DNA from: Rhynchosporium graminicola
Taxonomy: Eukaryota; Ascomycota; Leotiomycetes; Helotiales; Ploettnerulaceae
Direction: 5' to 3'
Length of the DNA: 64,000 nt
Assembly: GCA_900074885.1 (NCBI GenBank)
Contig: FJUW01000064.1
Location: forward strand, 62,001-126,000
Position 1 is the stretch's first letter. Each line of letters starts with the position of its first letter. Shown here piece by piece: positions 10,151 to 22,134 of this stretch. A program made the position numbers and the translations under genes. Below the pieces are notes generated by a model that did not search any database, was not told the origin of the DNA, and saw only the letters and a list, made by a program, of their open reading frames with translations.

Positions 10151-13100
10151 ATGCCCGCTGAGCCCCAACGACGCCGAAACAGTACGGTCAAATGTCAGCG
10201 GTGTGGTCAAGAGTTCAGTCGCTCTGAACATTTGACTAGGCATCTGCGTACTCATACGAACGACAAACCATATATCTGTACAATTTGCGGGAAGGCATTC
10301 TCAAGATCGTAAGCCACTCCCCAAGCCTTCGAGTCATTTATTAAGTCACAGACTGACTGACCTTGATATTAGTGATGTCCTGAATCGGCATCATGCAGCC
10401 CATCACGGCCCTGGTTCCATCGACCAGCGGTCCGGGCCAAATTTTCGAGCATGTTTACCTTGTGCAACGGCAAGGGTAAAGTGCTTGGGCTCACATCCAT
10501 GCCAGCGATGCTCTGCCAAAACTATTGAATGCTGTTATCCCGACTCTGGAAGACCACGCCAGCAGCCTCCAGCTGCGGAAGGCCAGGAGGTAGACATGAT
10601 TGGACTCATGGATTCAGGACCAAGTCCCAGTGTCGTGGATGGAACACCATTTGTGACTACTCGATTGCAGGATTCTCACAGCGGGGATAGTATCCAGCCT
10701 ACTCCATTTTTGGCTCCAGCGGCGGTTCAGACTGACCAGACAACTTCGCAACATGCCAATCTATTGGATGATAACAGACAGAACCTCCCAGCACAATCGC
10801 TTGGTATGTCTCCTGGCGCAGGTGGGCCCTACGGAATGCCTGCTTTATAAGCACAACCTTCCACTCAAACTTCACGTGATCTGAATCACCAGTTTCCAAA
10901 CAATTCCCTCAACAGTGCTTTGACTAGCTACCCTTCTCTCAACCCTTATGATTTTGGACTCCTGTCTAATCAATCGATGGAGCTACCTGAACTAGGCTAT
11001 TGTGGTTATTCCGCGATTAATTGGTTATCCCCCAAAGACCTTGGGTACAGCGAGTTCAATTACCAGGCTCAGTACTTTGATGTCGATAATTTCAATTTAT
11101 GGACAGAACCAGTCGATCAGAGTATAATGCCACAGACTCATGGCGCTGGAGAGATTATCACAATAACTCAGAGTAATTCACATGTATCTGATGAGTGTCA
11201 AGGAAATAAAGTACCAATGAACACAGACAGCGTCCAGCAAATGCTCAGCTTACCCGTTTCGACACCGAGTATTGACTGTTCTATGAAATGCAGTATACCT
11301 TCCAAATCCTCAAACTTTTATCTCAATGGTGCCGGTGGAAGGGAACCGCGTTATGGCAGGCTTCGAAGGCATCGTGTTGACTGGGAAGGGAAAGAAAACA
11401 CTCCCCTTGCTGAGCTCGAGACGGAATCTAGCAACGAAAATCACATGTCTTTTCCATCGTCCATGGAGAATTGCTTGAAAGGTAGCGATGCGGATTCTAC
11501 CACTGGCATCTCACAACGTAATCATGAAAAGATCAGCCATGAGTTTCACACAGCCCAATCTGGAAGTAACCATGCTTCTGATCGCGAGCCGCTCTACTTC
11601 CCATCAATGGGCATTTTCAATATGACTAGACAACTTTACTTCGAGTCCTTTCATCCAATCTTCCCACTGCTTCACGAAAGCTCTCCATCAGTCAGTACAG
11701 AGTCCTGGCTAGTAGAACTTGCTATCGCTGCTATCGGCGTTGGATATCTCGGCACCAGAGCTTCACAGCAATGCAGTGAAGCATTCATAGATCTCTTGAT
11801 CAATTGTCTCGAACGGACTGGTACCTCCGAAAATTACCACAGCATAGGGTCGGAACTCCGACCAGGTTCTCTTGACATAATACAAGCCCAGATATTGTGC
11901 TGTGTCACGATGTACCACAGCAGCAGTCTAGAACTGGTGGAGAAATCAGTTTCGATGCGATCTCAGTTAGTGGGGTGTTGCTTGCGTCGGAAACTAATTT
12001 CAATGTCAAGAAAAGAATCAACGGACCCCTACCACCAGAGAGACGATACATGGCGAGAGTTCATCCTGAAGGAATCCAAGACTCGTGCCGGGTACTGCAT
12101 ATTCGTAAGTTAGGCTCTCTGTATTCTCAATTTCCCAACTGGCTAAGAAGTGGACCACAGTTGCTCGATTGTCTGATGTCGTATCAGTCAGACTTTCGAC
12201 CGCAGATGCAACTGGAAGATGCACGAGCACCTCTGCCTTGCAGTGAAAATATTTGGGAAGCCTGTGACGAGAGCTCTTGGCAGCAAGCACGCTCGCAGCG
12301 CCCAGGTATGTTCCTGACTGGTCCTGTATCTTTGAATCACGAGTAATGCTTAGTACAGGAGAAAGTCCTTCTTTACTAGTGGCGCTAGAGTCACTTTACA
12401 AAAAGAAAACTGTGGACCCTGATGTCAGCGAGTTCGGAAAGATCATGCTCATTCACGGCCTTTATCATCGGACGTGGGAAGTAGCAAGATATCACAAAGA
12501 CACACTATCGAACTGGATTCCATCAGTTCCTGGGACGCGGGCCGCCTCTCCAACAACACAGGATCCGATTACCGAATGGTTACCGCGGAATCCGATTTTC
12601 TCGAAATGGCGGAACAGTGCTTGCGACTGCCTGGACGTGTTGCACTGGTCGGCAAACAGCTACGTCGCCCAACGGGCAGGAATTGAGCACCCCACAATAC
12701 TCCATCTTCATCTTGCAAGACTCCTCCTTCTCACACCGGTGTCAACAATCCAAAGCCTATCTTCCTTGGTACTTCAAAATTCCAGGAGCAATTCTGTATC
12801 GCAGGAGACATTACAGGCACAGTACCACGAAGATCGTAGCGAAGTATTGCGATGGTTTATTCAAGACCAGTATAAAGCCCGTCTGGCGCTCGTACATGCG
12901 GGTGCGATATTCTGGCATGTTAGACGGTACAGCCATGACAGTATGCTGGAGCCATTCGCGGTACTTTTGTCTACCTTGGTTGTCTGGGCATATGCCACAT
13001 CTTCGCAGGCAATCGATCAGCAGCAACGGCAAGGACTTGCTAAAACAGGAAATAGTAGACAAGATCATGGAAATCTGGATCTCTCTCGAAGCCAGCAATC

Positions 13101-13440
13101 CAGCAAAGATTCAGAGGATGACTTGGTCGACCTACCCTTCATCAACCTTGATCGACTATGTGACGATGAGCTTATCCAGATTTACGTTCTTCACGGGTCT
13201 AGAATGAAAGGTTTCATGGCTGGCATTGGAGACATATGTAAAGAAGGAGCAGTGGTCAAGATTCTTCGGGAAGGTGCTAAGATCATTGCTTGCAATGGTA
13301 CGCATCGAGGCCGCTTTCTGCAGGCTGGCGGCGAGCAGAGTTCGAGTTCAATGGCTGTGCTTCCTACCTGGGGAATTGGCGTGAGGCATGCTTTATTCTT
13401 GCGAGAACTGGCTGATGTAAGTCAACGGCGCCTGGTTTAA
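10151..13440 (+). CDS. Transcription factor with two C2H2 fingers plus Zn2Cys6 cluster
   Basis: Five exons (10151-10308, 10373-10803, 10852-12104, 12161-12305, 12359-13440) give 1022 aa in a continuous frame. Two classical C2H2 fingers use C15/C18/H31/H35 and C43/C46/H59/H63. A Zn2Cys6 binuclear cluster follows at C80-C106 (spacing 2-6-5-2-6). The middle and C-terminal parts hold a fungal-specific transcription factor (Fungal_trans) domain: around the fourth exon the protein reads [14 protein letters not shown], then D-A-R-A-P-L-P-C, typical of this fold. Fungi are known to carry such C2H2-plus-C6 fusions (RegA-like). It is presumably a nuclear DNA-binding regulator; its targets are unknown. 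The 48-bp third intron removes an in-frame TAA, which supports it. A further short 3' exon is possible, because GTAAGT occurs at about 13418. Confidence 0.85.
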
Positions 13441-15852
13441 ACCGGGTACCCTCTTGTTACTATGATGAGATATACGATTATGCAAGTACCTAGGCGCATC
13501 TACTTGTAGATCTTTTGGATGTCAGCGGGGATGTAAAGACACGCTGCTTACTCAATTAATGCACGTCTAAAGGCAAAATGCTGTTCTGCTGACATTGTCA
13601 CATTCTCATCGCATAGGCCAGCATAATTAAAGCGTTCCTACGCGATTTTCCGGTCACGTCGACTGTTCATCTGCTCAAGAGGCCGGGATGCTCTATTTCA
13701 GCGCCTACTGTTAACCACAGTCACAGCCGAACACATCGAGAGGCCAAAGCAGTTGAGAGTACGGACATCATTTAACGGCCTCTCTTCATAATCATTGCAG
13801 TGCTTGGTTTTACTGGGCATTATTTAGAAACTCACCCGAGATATCTCATCTCCAGCCGGAGTTCCTCCCTATCAAAAATCACAGCACAGATACTTGTACC
13901 TCTCCCTACTACTCGGTTTCTTCAGAAGTCTGAACCTACCGGGGTTATTTCTAGGGAGGCGAGGAGATTATCACAGGGGAGAGCTTTACTAATCTCTTAA
14001 TTCAGAGAGCTTAATTTAATTTACAGAAGACTTAATACTAATTGTATAATTCTAGCTCAGACTTTCAGCTAACTAGGTACACTAGGTCATATGAACTTCA
14101 TATCATATAGTCTAGTCATTAAACGCACTAGCAATTTAAATCCATCTTTTCTCTCCTAGTATAGCTTTTAATTATTATCTTATAGTGCTTAACAATTTCA
14201 AGCTTTTCCGACTAGGACCTACTTCTGCGGCACTCGTCAAGTTGTTTAAATCACTTGTATCCGATAGGCCAGCTAGAGTCTCCGATTTGTATCGCCCGAA
14301 TTCTTGGTTAAGAGGAGATGGTCCGACCTCCTATTGGCCAAATGCAGATATTGGTCAATCGGAGGTAATAGATTCCCAATAGCTCAATTTCAAGTTGGCA
14401 CTCGATGCGCATCTCTCGCATCCTTCTTAACCACTAAACTAAATACAAACAAAAGAATGCCAATAGACATATATCTTAGTCTACCAGAAAGTCATAGTTA
14501 CAGAAAGTAACTCATCATACAGCTAGATCGGTAGATCCAGCGTAAGAGCGATTCAGACAATATCGAGAATCTTAGATTACGGTGCTAGGTTTTCAGAACC
14601 CCCCTCGCGAAAATAATCAGGAGGTCGTAAGGGGGAAAATCAAGAATGCGGAGAGCGTGAAGATGAAGTAGATGGAGCGGAATGTTGCTATGAAAAGGTA
14701 TGGATATGGGTTTAAAAAAGAAGATGGTTATAGGAGGAATTGAGGGAAATGAGAGATCCGGTTCTGAAAGAGGAGAGAGGAAGGGGAGTTGAGGAAGGGG
14801 AGAGAAAGAGGAGGAGAGGATTTGGGAGGAACGGTTGGACTGGGGGATTACTGGGTATAAGGTCAGGTAGGTGTTACGGAATTTCGTAGCGGTAGGGCGC
14901 ATCTTGGTTTTCGACTCCGTGGTCAAGGAATAGAGTGATACTCAGGCACTAAGGTACCCGAATCTGTATCTGAATTGTAAGGATTTTAAAATCTCACTTG
15001 GCTGGCTGATCTTTCCCAGGTTCCCAATAACCTATGAGCCAATGCAATCGCTTAAGGTCTCACCATGATTCAAAAAACGAATGACTGGTCGAAATTGCTT
15101 AGGTGTGTGCTCCAGACTCGAGTGACTTAACACGATTCTGTTACTTTATCATGCTGATTTTGCCTTGAATTTTCGTGGAAATGTGTCTACGGCATGATAA
15201 ATTTGCGGTACGCTGCGTATGCAGGCATGCGATTTGATATGCGGATCAGGATATTCGGATATATCGAATGCCACGATATGCAAGATCTGTTCTTCTAAGT
15301 CAGCTCTATCGGGCCAATGGCATGAAAGGGTTTGATTAACTGGTCAGTTAAGTGGCTACACGTGGAGAGCTTTCCGATGGTGTTGTTATTCATGATCTTG
15401 CAAAGACACGAGATACATAGCTGACATAGAAGTATGCTTTACGAACTTCTAGGATCAGAATACCTCACCATACTGTAAAATCAAAGAATGTTGGTTTGCC
15501 CAACCCGAATAAGCGAAAGAAAAGTTCGATTTGTTTCCGCAAGGAAGCTGAAGGTCCTCGAGTGAAGCTTCGAGGACGCCAAAAGAATGTGAAATATCAA
15601 AAATGTGCGGGATGATGCACAATCTACTGTTCACCTTTTTATTCTAGATGATTGGAGAAAGGTGATTTCGTTCCAAGCAGGTGAAAGGGAGGTCCATTTT
15701 TCCCACATTCCTCATCTCTCAAAAAATTTCAACAGAACTCAACAACAGAAACCAAGAGAAGCTGCCTTCAGTCGCGACAGTAACTCATTGCAACCACTTA
15801 CCTATCCTTCCAAATCCTTCAGGTCACCATCAAACCACCCTAAGCCATCAAA
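13441..15852. other. Intergenic with AT-rich relic and purine-rich tract
   Basis: No supportable gene. About 13980-14200 is AT- and TA-rich, with CTAGTA-type motifs resembling the RIP-degraded block at the left end, so it may be an old repeat. About 14600-14860 is strongly purine-rich on the + strand (GGAGAGGAAGGGG-like), giving a low-complexity Ser/Pro/Phe frame on the other strand that I do not believe codes. The final 150 bp before 15853 are CT- and CA-rich and are probably the promoter and leader of the next gene. Confidence 0.5.
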
Positions 15853-16335
15853 ATGTCGAAGCCAGCCCCAACCCAGCTTTCGTTCTTCCAAGCCATCTTC
15901 GCCAACATGAAGGAGGCTCCTGATGTACGTATGCCATGCCTAGATAGACACTATAGAAAATCACTATACTAACAATAAGCTCCCCTACAGGTCGACTGGG
16001 ATGCCGTCGCCGCTCAAGCTGGTTACAACTCTGGTGGCACCGCCCGTACCCGATTCGGACAGATCCGTCGAGAGCTTCTCAAGGGAGGTGGAACCATGGC
16101 CGTCAAAGCCCCAGGCAAGCCACGTGTGAAGAAGACTCCTGCCGAGACCGCCGCAGCTCGCAGTGGAATGAATACGACCGCCTCCAAAGTCACCAAGTCT
16201 AAGCCGGTCAGAGGTGGAAAGAAGGCTGCTGCAGGTTCGGGAACTGCTAGTGCGAAGCTGGAGAAGGATGAGGAGATGGAGGGTGATGAGGAGAATGAGG
16301 AAGATGATGATGTTGATGATGAGATGGAGGCTTGA
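15853..16335 (+). CDS. Small Myb/SANT-like nuclear protein, array member A
   Basis: Two exons (15853-15924, 15991-16335) give 138 aa. The intron has a perfect TACTAAC branch point (15967-15973). Residues about 9-56 form a compact helical domain: QLSFFQAIFANM, then the splice junction, then VDWDAVAAQAGYNSG and ARTRFGQIRREL. The spacing and aromatic/basic pattern resemble a Myb/SANT-type helix-turn-helix. The rest is a basic Lys/Ala/Pro linker (PGKPRVKKTP) like a histone H1 tail, then an acidic Glu/Asp C-terminus. It is probably nuclear and DNA- or chromatin-binding. It is the first of five local paralogues (B-E) that share the intron position. Confidence 0.8.
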
Positions 16336-16479
16336 AACGCCGAGGTAGAACTGCTGAGATCGTTACCATGATCGAGATGAGAACACACACGTTACATCAA
16401 TCTGTTTGTAGACTACAGTGGAAGAGTTAATCGGAATAATTGAAGATATCAGAGCCTACTCTCTCCGTACATCTTATTT
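16336..16479. other. 3' flank of array gene A
   Basis: Short spacer, presumably the 3' UTR of gene A, ending at the terminal inverted repeat of the next element. Confidence 0.4.
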
Positions 16480-17175
16480 AAAGGCCTGTTTGGCTCGGAA
16501 GTGACGAAGAAGAAGCAATACAATAACGACGAGACTACGAAATCCGACTTCGTGGCTTCTACAAGTGACGAAACTGTTTGGACTAGAACCTCTACTTCGT
16601 TATTCATCCTATGATTTTGAAATGCTCCTTGTTTCTCCTAATTATACTAAAAGTAGAAGTTCATAAGAATCCGTCAATATATCCTCTATATAAAGTTTCA
16701 GCTCGTTATATGACCCATACCCCGTAATATAGCTAGTTATATGACTACTTCTTTTATTATAAATATTACTATTGCAACTATACGTGTAAACCGACTTTTA
16801 CAATATCTTTATAGCCTCCCTCCGAGTATTTACCTCCCACCGTAGCATCTTATAGTTGGGCGAGCAATGAATTGGTATCCTCTTTGGACTGTATAGTATT
16901 AGCAGCGCGCGCTTTTGCTTTCTTCGGAGGCATGATTATCTACTGTATAACATAGTAGATTCGTTGTTGTGTTATTGGCTGGCTTTACGGTTTTAGCATC
17001 TGGTATAATGTTGTCCTAATGTTGTCCTTAATGTGGTCCTCAATCCAGGAAACGCGGACACGGCACAGGTGGATTTTTATTTTAGTAGAGTTTAGGTGGC
17101 GAAGAAGAACGGGACTATGTGCTTCGTCACTTCTAGAAGTGACAACTTCGTCACTTCCGAGCCAGTCAGGCCTTT
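16480..17175. mobile_element. MITE-like non-autonomous DNA transposon, 30-bp TIRs
   Basis: The terminal inverted repeats 16480-16509 and 17146-17175 match at 28 of 30 positions; the left one begins AAAGGCCTGTTTGGCTCGGA. The GTGACGAAG end of the TIR recurs inside both ends, as subterminal repeats do. On the minus strand a frame from 16933 starts MPPKKAKARAANTIQ and stops at 16850-16852 after 27 codons. If the stop is ignored it continues with DATVGGKYSEGG, so it may be the ruined start of a transposon protein. I could not find a clean target duplication; the superfamily is uncertain (hAT or PIF-Harbinger type). Confidence 0.75.
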
Positions 17176-18412
17176 CCCATCTCACTAAATTAAAGTTCAA
17201 AGGGTCTACCAGGCCTTGCAACACAGAAATTGCAGGATTGCCACCCCTGGAAAACCCCCCATCGCGCTACCCCACACAATCCCTACCAAGTATACATCGG
17301 ACGATAAGCACCGAAACCAAAGTTTCTTTAGAGTACGATGGTTTATGCGATGGTACCTAATGTAGCAATACTATACTAGCAGAATAAATCTCCGCCTTTA
17401 GACTTTCTTCAATCAAGGAAATGTTCGTCGGATGTTCGAGACTCTCCGGAACCTTTGATGTCTTTAGATAAGTAGGCCCTCCTGAGTCGCCGTCGATGGA
17501 ATATTCGGCATGGGTAAAGCTGCCGGCTAGCTGTTCAGAGAAGTGTATCGTTCGAACTGGTGTTGTTTTGATTTTTCCACAGTGATAAGTGAATAGGTGA
17601 AGGTTACTTCGTAAGGTTCTACAAAGCGCAGGGAGACCCTGTATACTACTGTACTTACTGACATACTAAGTAGATATAGATAGAGTCGGCTGATCGTCTT
17701 CCGATTCTTCTAATCGCGGAATCTGCGGATCAGCTCAGTCTCTTTGATGAGTAATGAACTGTGGCTTCTCATTTATCACTTGTACACAATACAAGAATGC
17801 CCACCAGAATTCGATTTAGCCATATGGATATAAGTGGTGGAACTTACATTTCCCCCGGCCTGGCGTTGCCTTTCCCCGCGCGCATGCTACTGCAGAGAAG
17901 GACCTTCATGTAATTAGCTACCCACGGGACCGGATACAACGTAAAATCAGACCATAGTGTATGCGCACCTATGAGCATTGGGTTTATTTCATTCCCCTAA
18001 TCTAATTCTACTGTAACATCTTAGCTGTGGAGTCGCTGGCTGGGCCTTTCTTCCTCGCTGCCAAACACAAACATCGCTTCAGGGATCGACCATGCATGGT
18101 ATAAGCGTTCCCCGGAAATTCCTGTTCAGCTCATAAGGCTAATATATGCTCGTATTCACGGCCCTTTTCCCCAGTCATGATTGGAGTGAGCGTCGCAAGT
18201 TTTCAGAAATAGCGGTAGGGAGTAATGTTTATTTTTCCGTTCAAGTCAATTCCACCATTAGGCATAAGTATCCAATCAATCTGCGGGCACACATGGTATT
18301 ACTACTAGTGGTACGTAGTTAGAGCCAATATACCTATATATAAAGCATTCTGTCACATATTATGCCTTTCGTCCCTCAAGCGTCTACTCCCTGATAGGAT
18401 TGTGTTATTATC
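17176..18412. other. Intergenic upstream of GH127 gene
   Basis: No gene is visible. The last 80 bp contain a TATA box. The rest is ordinary mixed-composition spacer. Confidence 0.5.
18335..18344 (+). promoter_or_regulatory. TATA box of GH127 gene
   Basis: TATATATAAA lies 69 bp before the start codon at 18413, a normal place for a fungal TATA element given a short leader. Confidence 0.5.
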
Positions 18413-20449
18413 ATGGGTTCCAATTGTACCAAGCCGGACTTGTCAAGGCACAGTATCTTCCTTACACTCATTATCTACGCCGCACTTCTGGTTTCTACCG
18501 CCGTTGGGCAAGTCGCTCCTGTTAAAGCAGAGACTGGAGTGTCAGCCTACGCCTTCGACCTCAATGAAGTCACCTTGGACAGTGGCCGATGGCGCGAAAA
18601 TGAAGTACGAACAACGAACTATCTGAAATTTGTCAACATCGATCGCCTACTTTACGTCTTTCGCGTTAACCACAAACTTTCCACCAATAATGCTCAGTCG
18701 AATCATGGATGGGACGCACCAACCTTCCCATTTCGTTCTCATATCCAAGGTCACATACTCTCTGCCTGGTCTCAATGCTTTGCCCAACAAGGCGACGCCC
18801 TATGTGCCAGTCAAGCCAAGAAGTTTGTTGTGGAACTCCAAAAGTGCCAGAACAACAATCGGGCAGCCGGATTTACAGCAGGCTATCTATCTGGATATCC
18901 AGAGGCCGACTTTGTCAATCTCGAAGCTGGAAAGTTGACTGGTGGCAACGTCCCGTATTATACAATACACAAGACTATGGCCGGTCTCCTGGATACCTGG
19001 CGCCTTATCGGAGATACCAATGCCAAGGCAGTGCTCTTGTCTCTGGCAGGATGGGTCGATGCTCGTACATCCAAATTGAGCCTGCAACAGATGCAGAACG
19101 TCCTGAATACTGAGTTTGGTGGTATGAATGCGGTATTGGCTGATCTCTATTACATGACCGGTGACACCAAATGGATTACTGTTGCTAAGCGCTTCGATCA
19201 CAACTCTGTTTTCGGTCCGCTTGCCAACAACCAAGACCGTCTTAGTGGTCTCCATGCGAATACCAATATTGCGAAATGGATCGGTGCTGCAAGAGAATTC
19301 AAAGCAACAGGCAATGCCACCTATCAAAACATCGCCCGGAATGCTTGGTCAATCACCGTCAACGCCCATACCTACGCCATCGGAGCGAACAGCCAAGCAG
19401 AACACTTCAAGGGCGCAAATGTGATTGCAGGCTCGCTCACGAACGACAATGCAGAAGCTTGCAATTCCTACAACATGTTGAAGCTCACTCGCGAGCTCTG
19501 GGTTAGTAAGTAGCAGATCTTCTCTCTCTCTTCAAAAGCGACACTTACCTGCCCGGTAATGGTTGCGTCTGTGCAGTGCCTTTATTTGCTCACTTCGAAG
19601 CCAAAACTGACGAATATTGCAGTGAACCCAAGCTCGACAGCTTACTTCGATTTCTATGAACGTACCCTCATCAACCACTTAATCGGGCAGCAGAATCCAG
19701 CAGACAGTCACGGTCACATCACCTACTTCACGCCACTTAAAGCGGGAACCAAGAGAGGAGTTGGTCCAGCTTGGGGTGGTGGTACTTGGAGCACTGATTA
19801 TAGCACTTTCTGGTGCTGTCAAGGTACCGGCGTGGAGACCAACACCAAGCTCGCTGACTCCATCTACTTTCACGATGCAACATCGCTCTACGTCAATCTC
19901 TTTGCTCCATCCACCCTTAATTGGAAGGCACGAAGCACAATAATCAAGCAAACGACAACATACCCGGTCACCGACACCACAACACTCAAAGTCACCGGCT
20001 CGGGATCTTGGACGATGAAAATCCGCATTCCAGCTTGGTCCTCCGGCGTCACAATTGCTGTGAATGGCGTCAGTGCCGGCATTACTATTACTCCTGGTAC
20101 TTACGCTGCAATCACACGGAGCTGGGCTACTGGCGACACTGTAACTGTCAGAATACCTTTGAGTTTCCGACTAGTCCCCACCCCCGACAACAGTGCCTTG
20201 GCCGCCATCGCATATGGACCCACGGTCCTCAGTGGAAACTACGGCTCTACGGCCCTCACCTCGAATCCAAGCTTGACGCTCTCCACACTAAAGCGCACCA
20301 GCCCAAACACCCTTTCATTCACAGCTACAGCTAATGGCCAAACCGTCAATCTGGGACCTTTTTACGATGCTCAGGGTTTCAACTACGTAGTCTACTGGGC
20401 TGTTTCTGGGTCCCTGCCCGCAAAGACAGCACATAAAGCGACAGTTTAG
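18413..20449 (+). CDS. Secreted GH127 / DUF1680-type beta-L-arabinofuranosidase
   Basis: Two exons (18413-19505, 19623-20449) give 639 aa. A hydrophobic segment at about residues 15-32 (IFLTLIIYAALLVSTAVG) followed by a neutral stretch is a likely signal peptide or anchor. The protein has the (alpha/alpha)6-barrel pattern of the DUF1680 family (GH127). Zinc-site residues are visible: E348-A-C350 in NAEACNSYNMLK and C429-C430 in TFWCCQGTGVE. They match Glu338/Cys340/Cys417/Cys418 of the bifidobacterial enzyme HypBA1, where the first Cys of the pair is the nucleophile. E330 may be the acid/base. The C-terminal half has beta-sandwich segments. Predicted role: release of L-arabinofuranose from plant cell-wall glycans or glycoproteins. 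It lies between array members A and B but is unrelated to them. Confidence 0.9.
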
Positions 20450-21435
20450 GAAGGATGATGAGCAGGGAAAATTTTTGAGGTTCTTAGGTGCGGGTCAAAC
20501 CCGAGAGACATTTCTTCGTTGTAAATATTATGGCTCTATAAGAATACAGTTCTACTGATCAATGCTGTGCTTGCCTACTGCTTTAGCGATTTTACTTCAA
20601 CATCATAGCTGTACCGCAGTCAATCACATGTGGCTATCAAGCTGTCAGCACAAAGCAGAATAAATGCAGACTTGATTTATATTCCCCTTACCGAATTTCA
20701 GCCGCGCGACTTACAACTTTGGAATGGAAAGTTTTGTTGCACGTCGTGAAACTTCAATCTCATACTAATATCTGGCGGCTTTCATAAAGTGATAATCTCG
20801 CAAGCCTGAAAAGATGATGGGAAATAGATACAATGCTTACACCTGATGGTCTTGTAACATCCAGGAGCTGATGTCTGTGTAGGTGCGCGCTTGCTTGTAT
20901 TTAGCAGTCAGATGTTAGGGACTCAATCTGCCTTCCCTGGCAGTTCGGCTCGTGCGAGTGGAATTTGGAAAATCGTAAAGCTCCTGCATCACTGACGCGG
21001 GTAAGCAAAGAGCAAGTTATTCACTCATAAAGGTGTTCAAGATGTCTGCCTAATGTGCTGCTTGAGGAGTTTGAGTGGTTTACTTTCTAGCTAAGCGAGA
21101 CTCCTTCTCCATCGTCGATTCCATCTCTTTAAATCTTCCCTCCCCTCCTACTGGCCACTTTCTTCAACCACACTTCGCAACCAACGAACTTCTGCCGCAA
21201 CTTTTTAGCGCAACAAGTTTTCATCTTGCAACTCAAGGACAATTTTCGAACGATGTAAGCGCTTCTCGATCGTCCCTTCTTCGATGCGAGACCGCAAAGC
21301 GAACTCGAGTTCCTGATAGATGCTCCAAGAACTCCAGCTTACAGTTGCTTGCAGACCAAAAGAAAACCAATTCCAGCTCCAACGCAAGCTATACGACTCA
21401 CGGCACTGTAGCAGAATTGCTGACTCGTAAATAGA
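20450..21435. other. Intergenic, GH127 to array gene B
   Basis: I see no gene. It holds the 3' region of the GH127 gene and, from about 21110, a CT-rich stretch that is probably the promoter and leader of gene B. Confidence 0.5.
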
Positions 21436-22134
21436 ATGACTACCCGTGCTCCCACCCCGAGAGAGGCATTCTTCTTTCTCACTATCATGCAATGCATGAA
21501 AAACAAGCCAGATGTAAGTCACACCTTTGAATATCCCTGCGCGAATGCTTCTCGATCACTGAATATCATATCTGAAAGTGAGATCGTCTGGCTCAGCACC
21601 CCATGATAGCATAAGCTTCCGCTTCTCCCCATGTGCCCTGAAGCTTCTCAGTTTCCTCCTCCTGTACTCTATTTACCTTACTGAAATCATCTGCAGGTCG
21701 ATTGGCATCTCGTAGCCACTCGCGCTGGTTACTCCAACGCCAACTCTGCCAAGGTCCGCTTTGGACAGATCAAGAAAGCAATCGGCGCCACCGAAAACGG
21801 CGGTCCAGCATCCTCAACTCCCACCAAAGGCAGCGCAAAGAAGGATAGCACTATCGGAAGCGGTACAAATACCACTCCCAGCAAGGTCACCAAGCCTCGT
21901 ACTCCAAGAAAGCCAAAGGCTGCCAAAGTCAAGCCAGAGCCCGAGCCAGAGGCTGAGGCCGAGGCTGAAGAGCAGGATTATGAGATAGTCAAGGATGAGA
22001 TTGATGAGCTTGCTGAGGGCGGTGATGATGATGCTTATGAGTTCGAGTCTCCTCTCCATGAGAAGCTGTTCAAGAATTACCAGATGGGTCAGTACGATGA
22101 TGATGAAGTCGAGGTCGAGGATGAGTCAAAGTGA
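21436..22134 (+). CDS. Small Myb/SANT-like nuclear protein, array member B
   Basis: Two exons (21436-21513, 21697-22134) give 171 aa. The domain reads EAFFFLTIMQCMKNKPD, junction, VDWHLVATRAGYSN and AKVRFGQIKKAIG. Of the five it is the closest match to member A: both have PD before the junction, VDW after it, AGY, and RFGQI. A basic linker with PSKVTKPRTPRKPKAAK follows; A has TASKVTKSKPVRGGKK at the same place. Then comes a long acidic tail rich in Glu, Asp and Tyr. It is probably a nuclear DNA- or chromatin-binding protein. The intron (183 bp) is at the same place and phase as in A. Confidence 0.8.
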
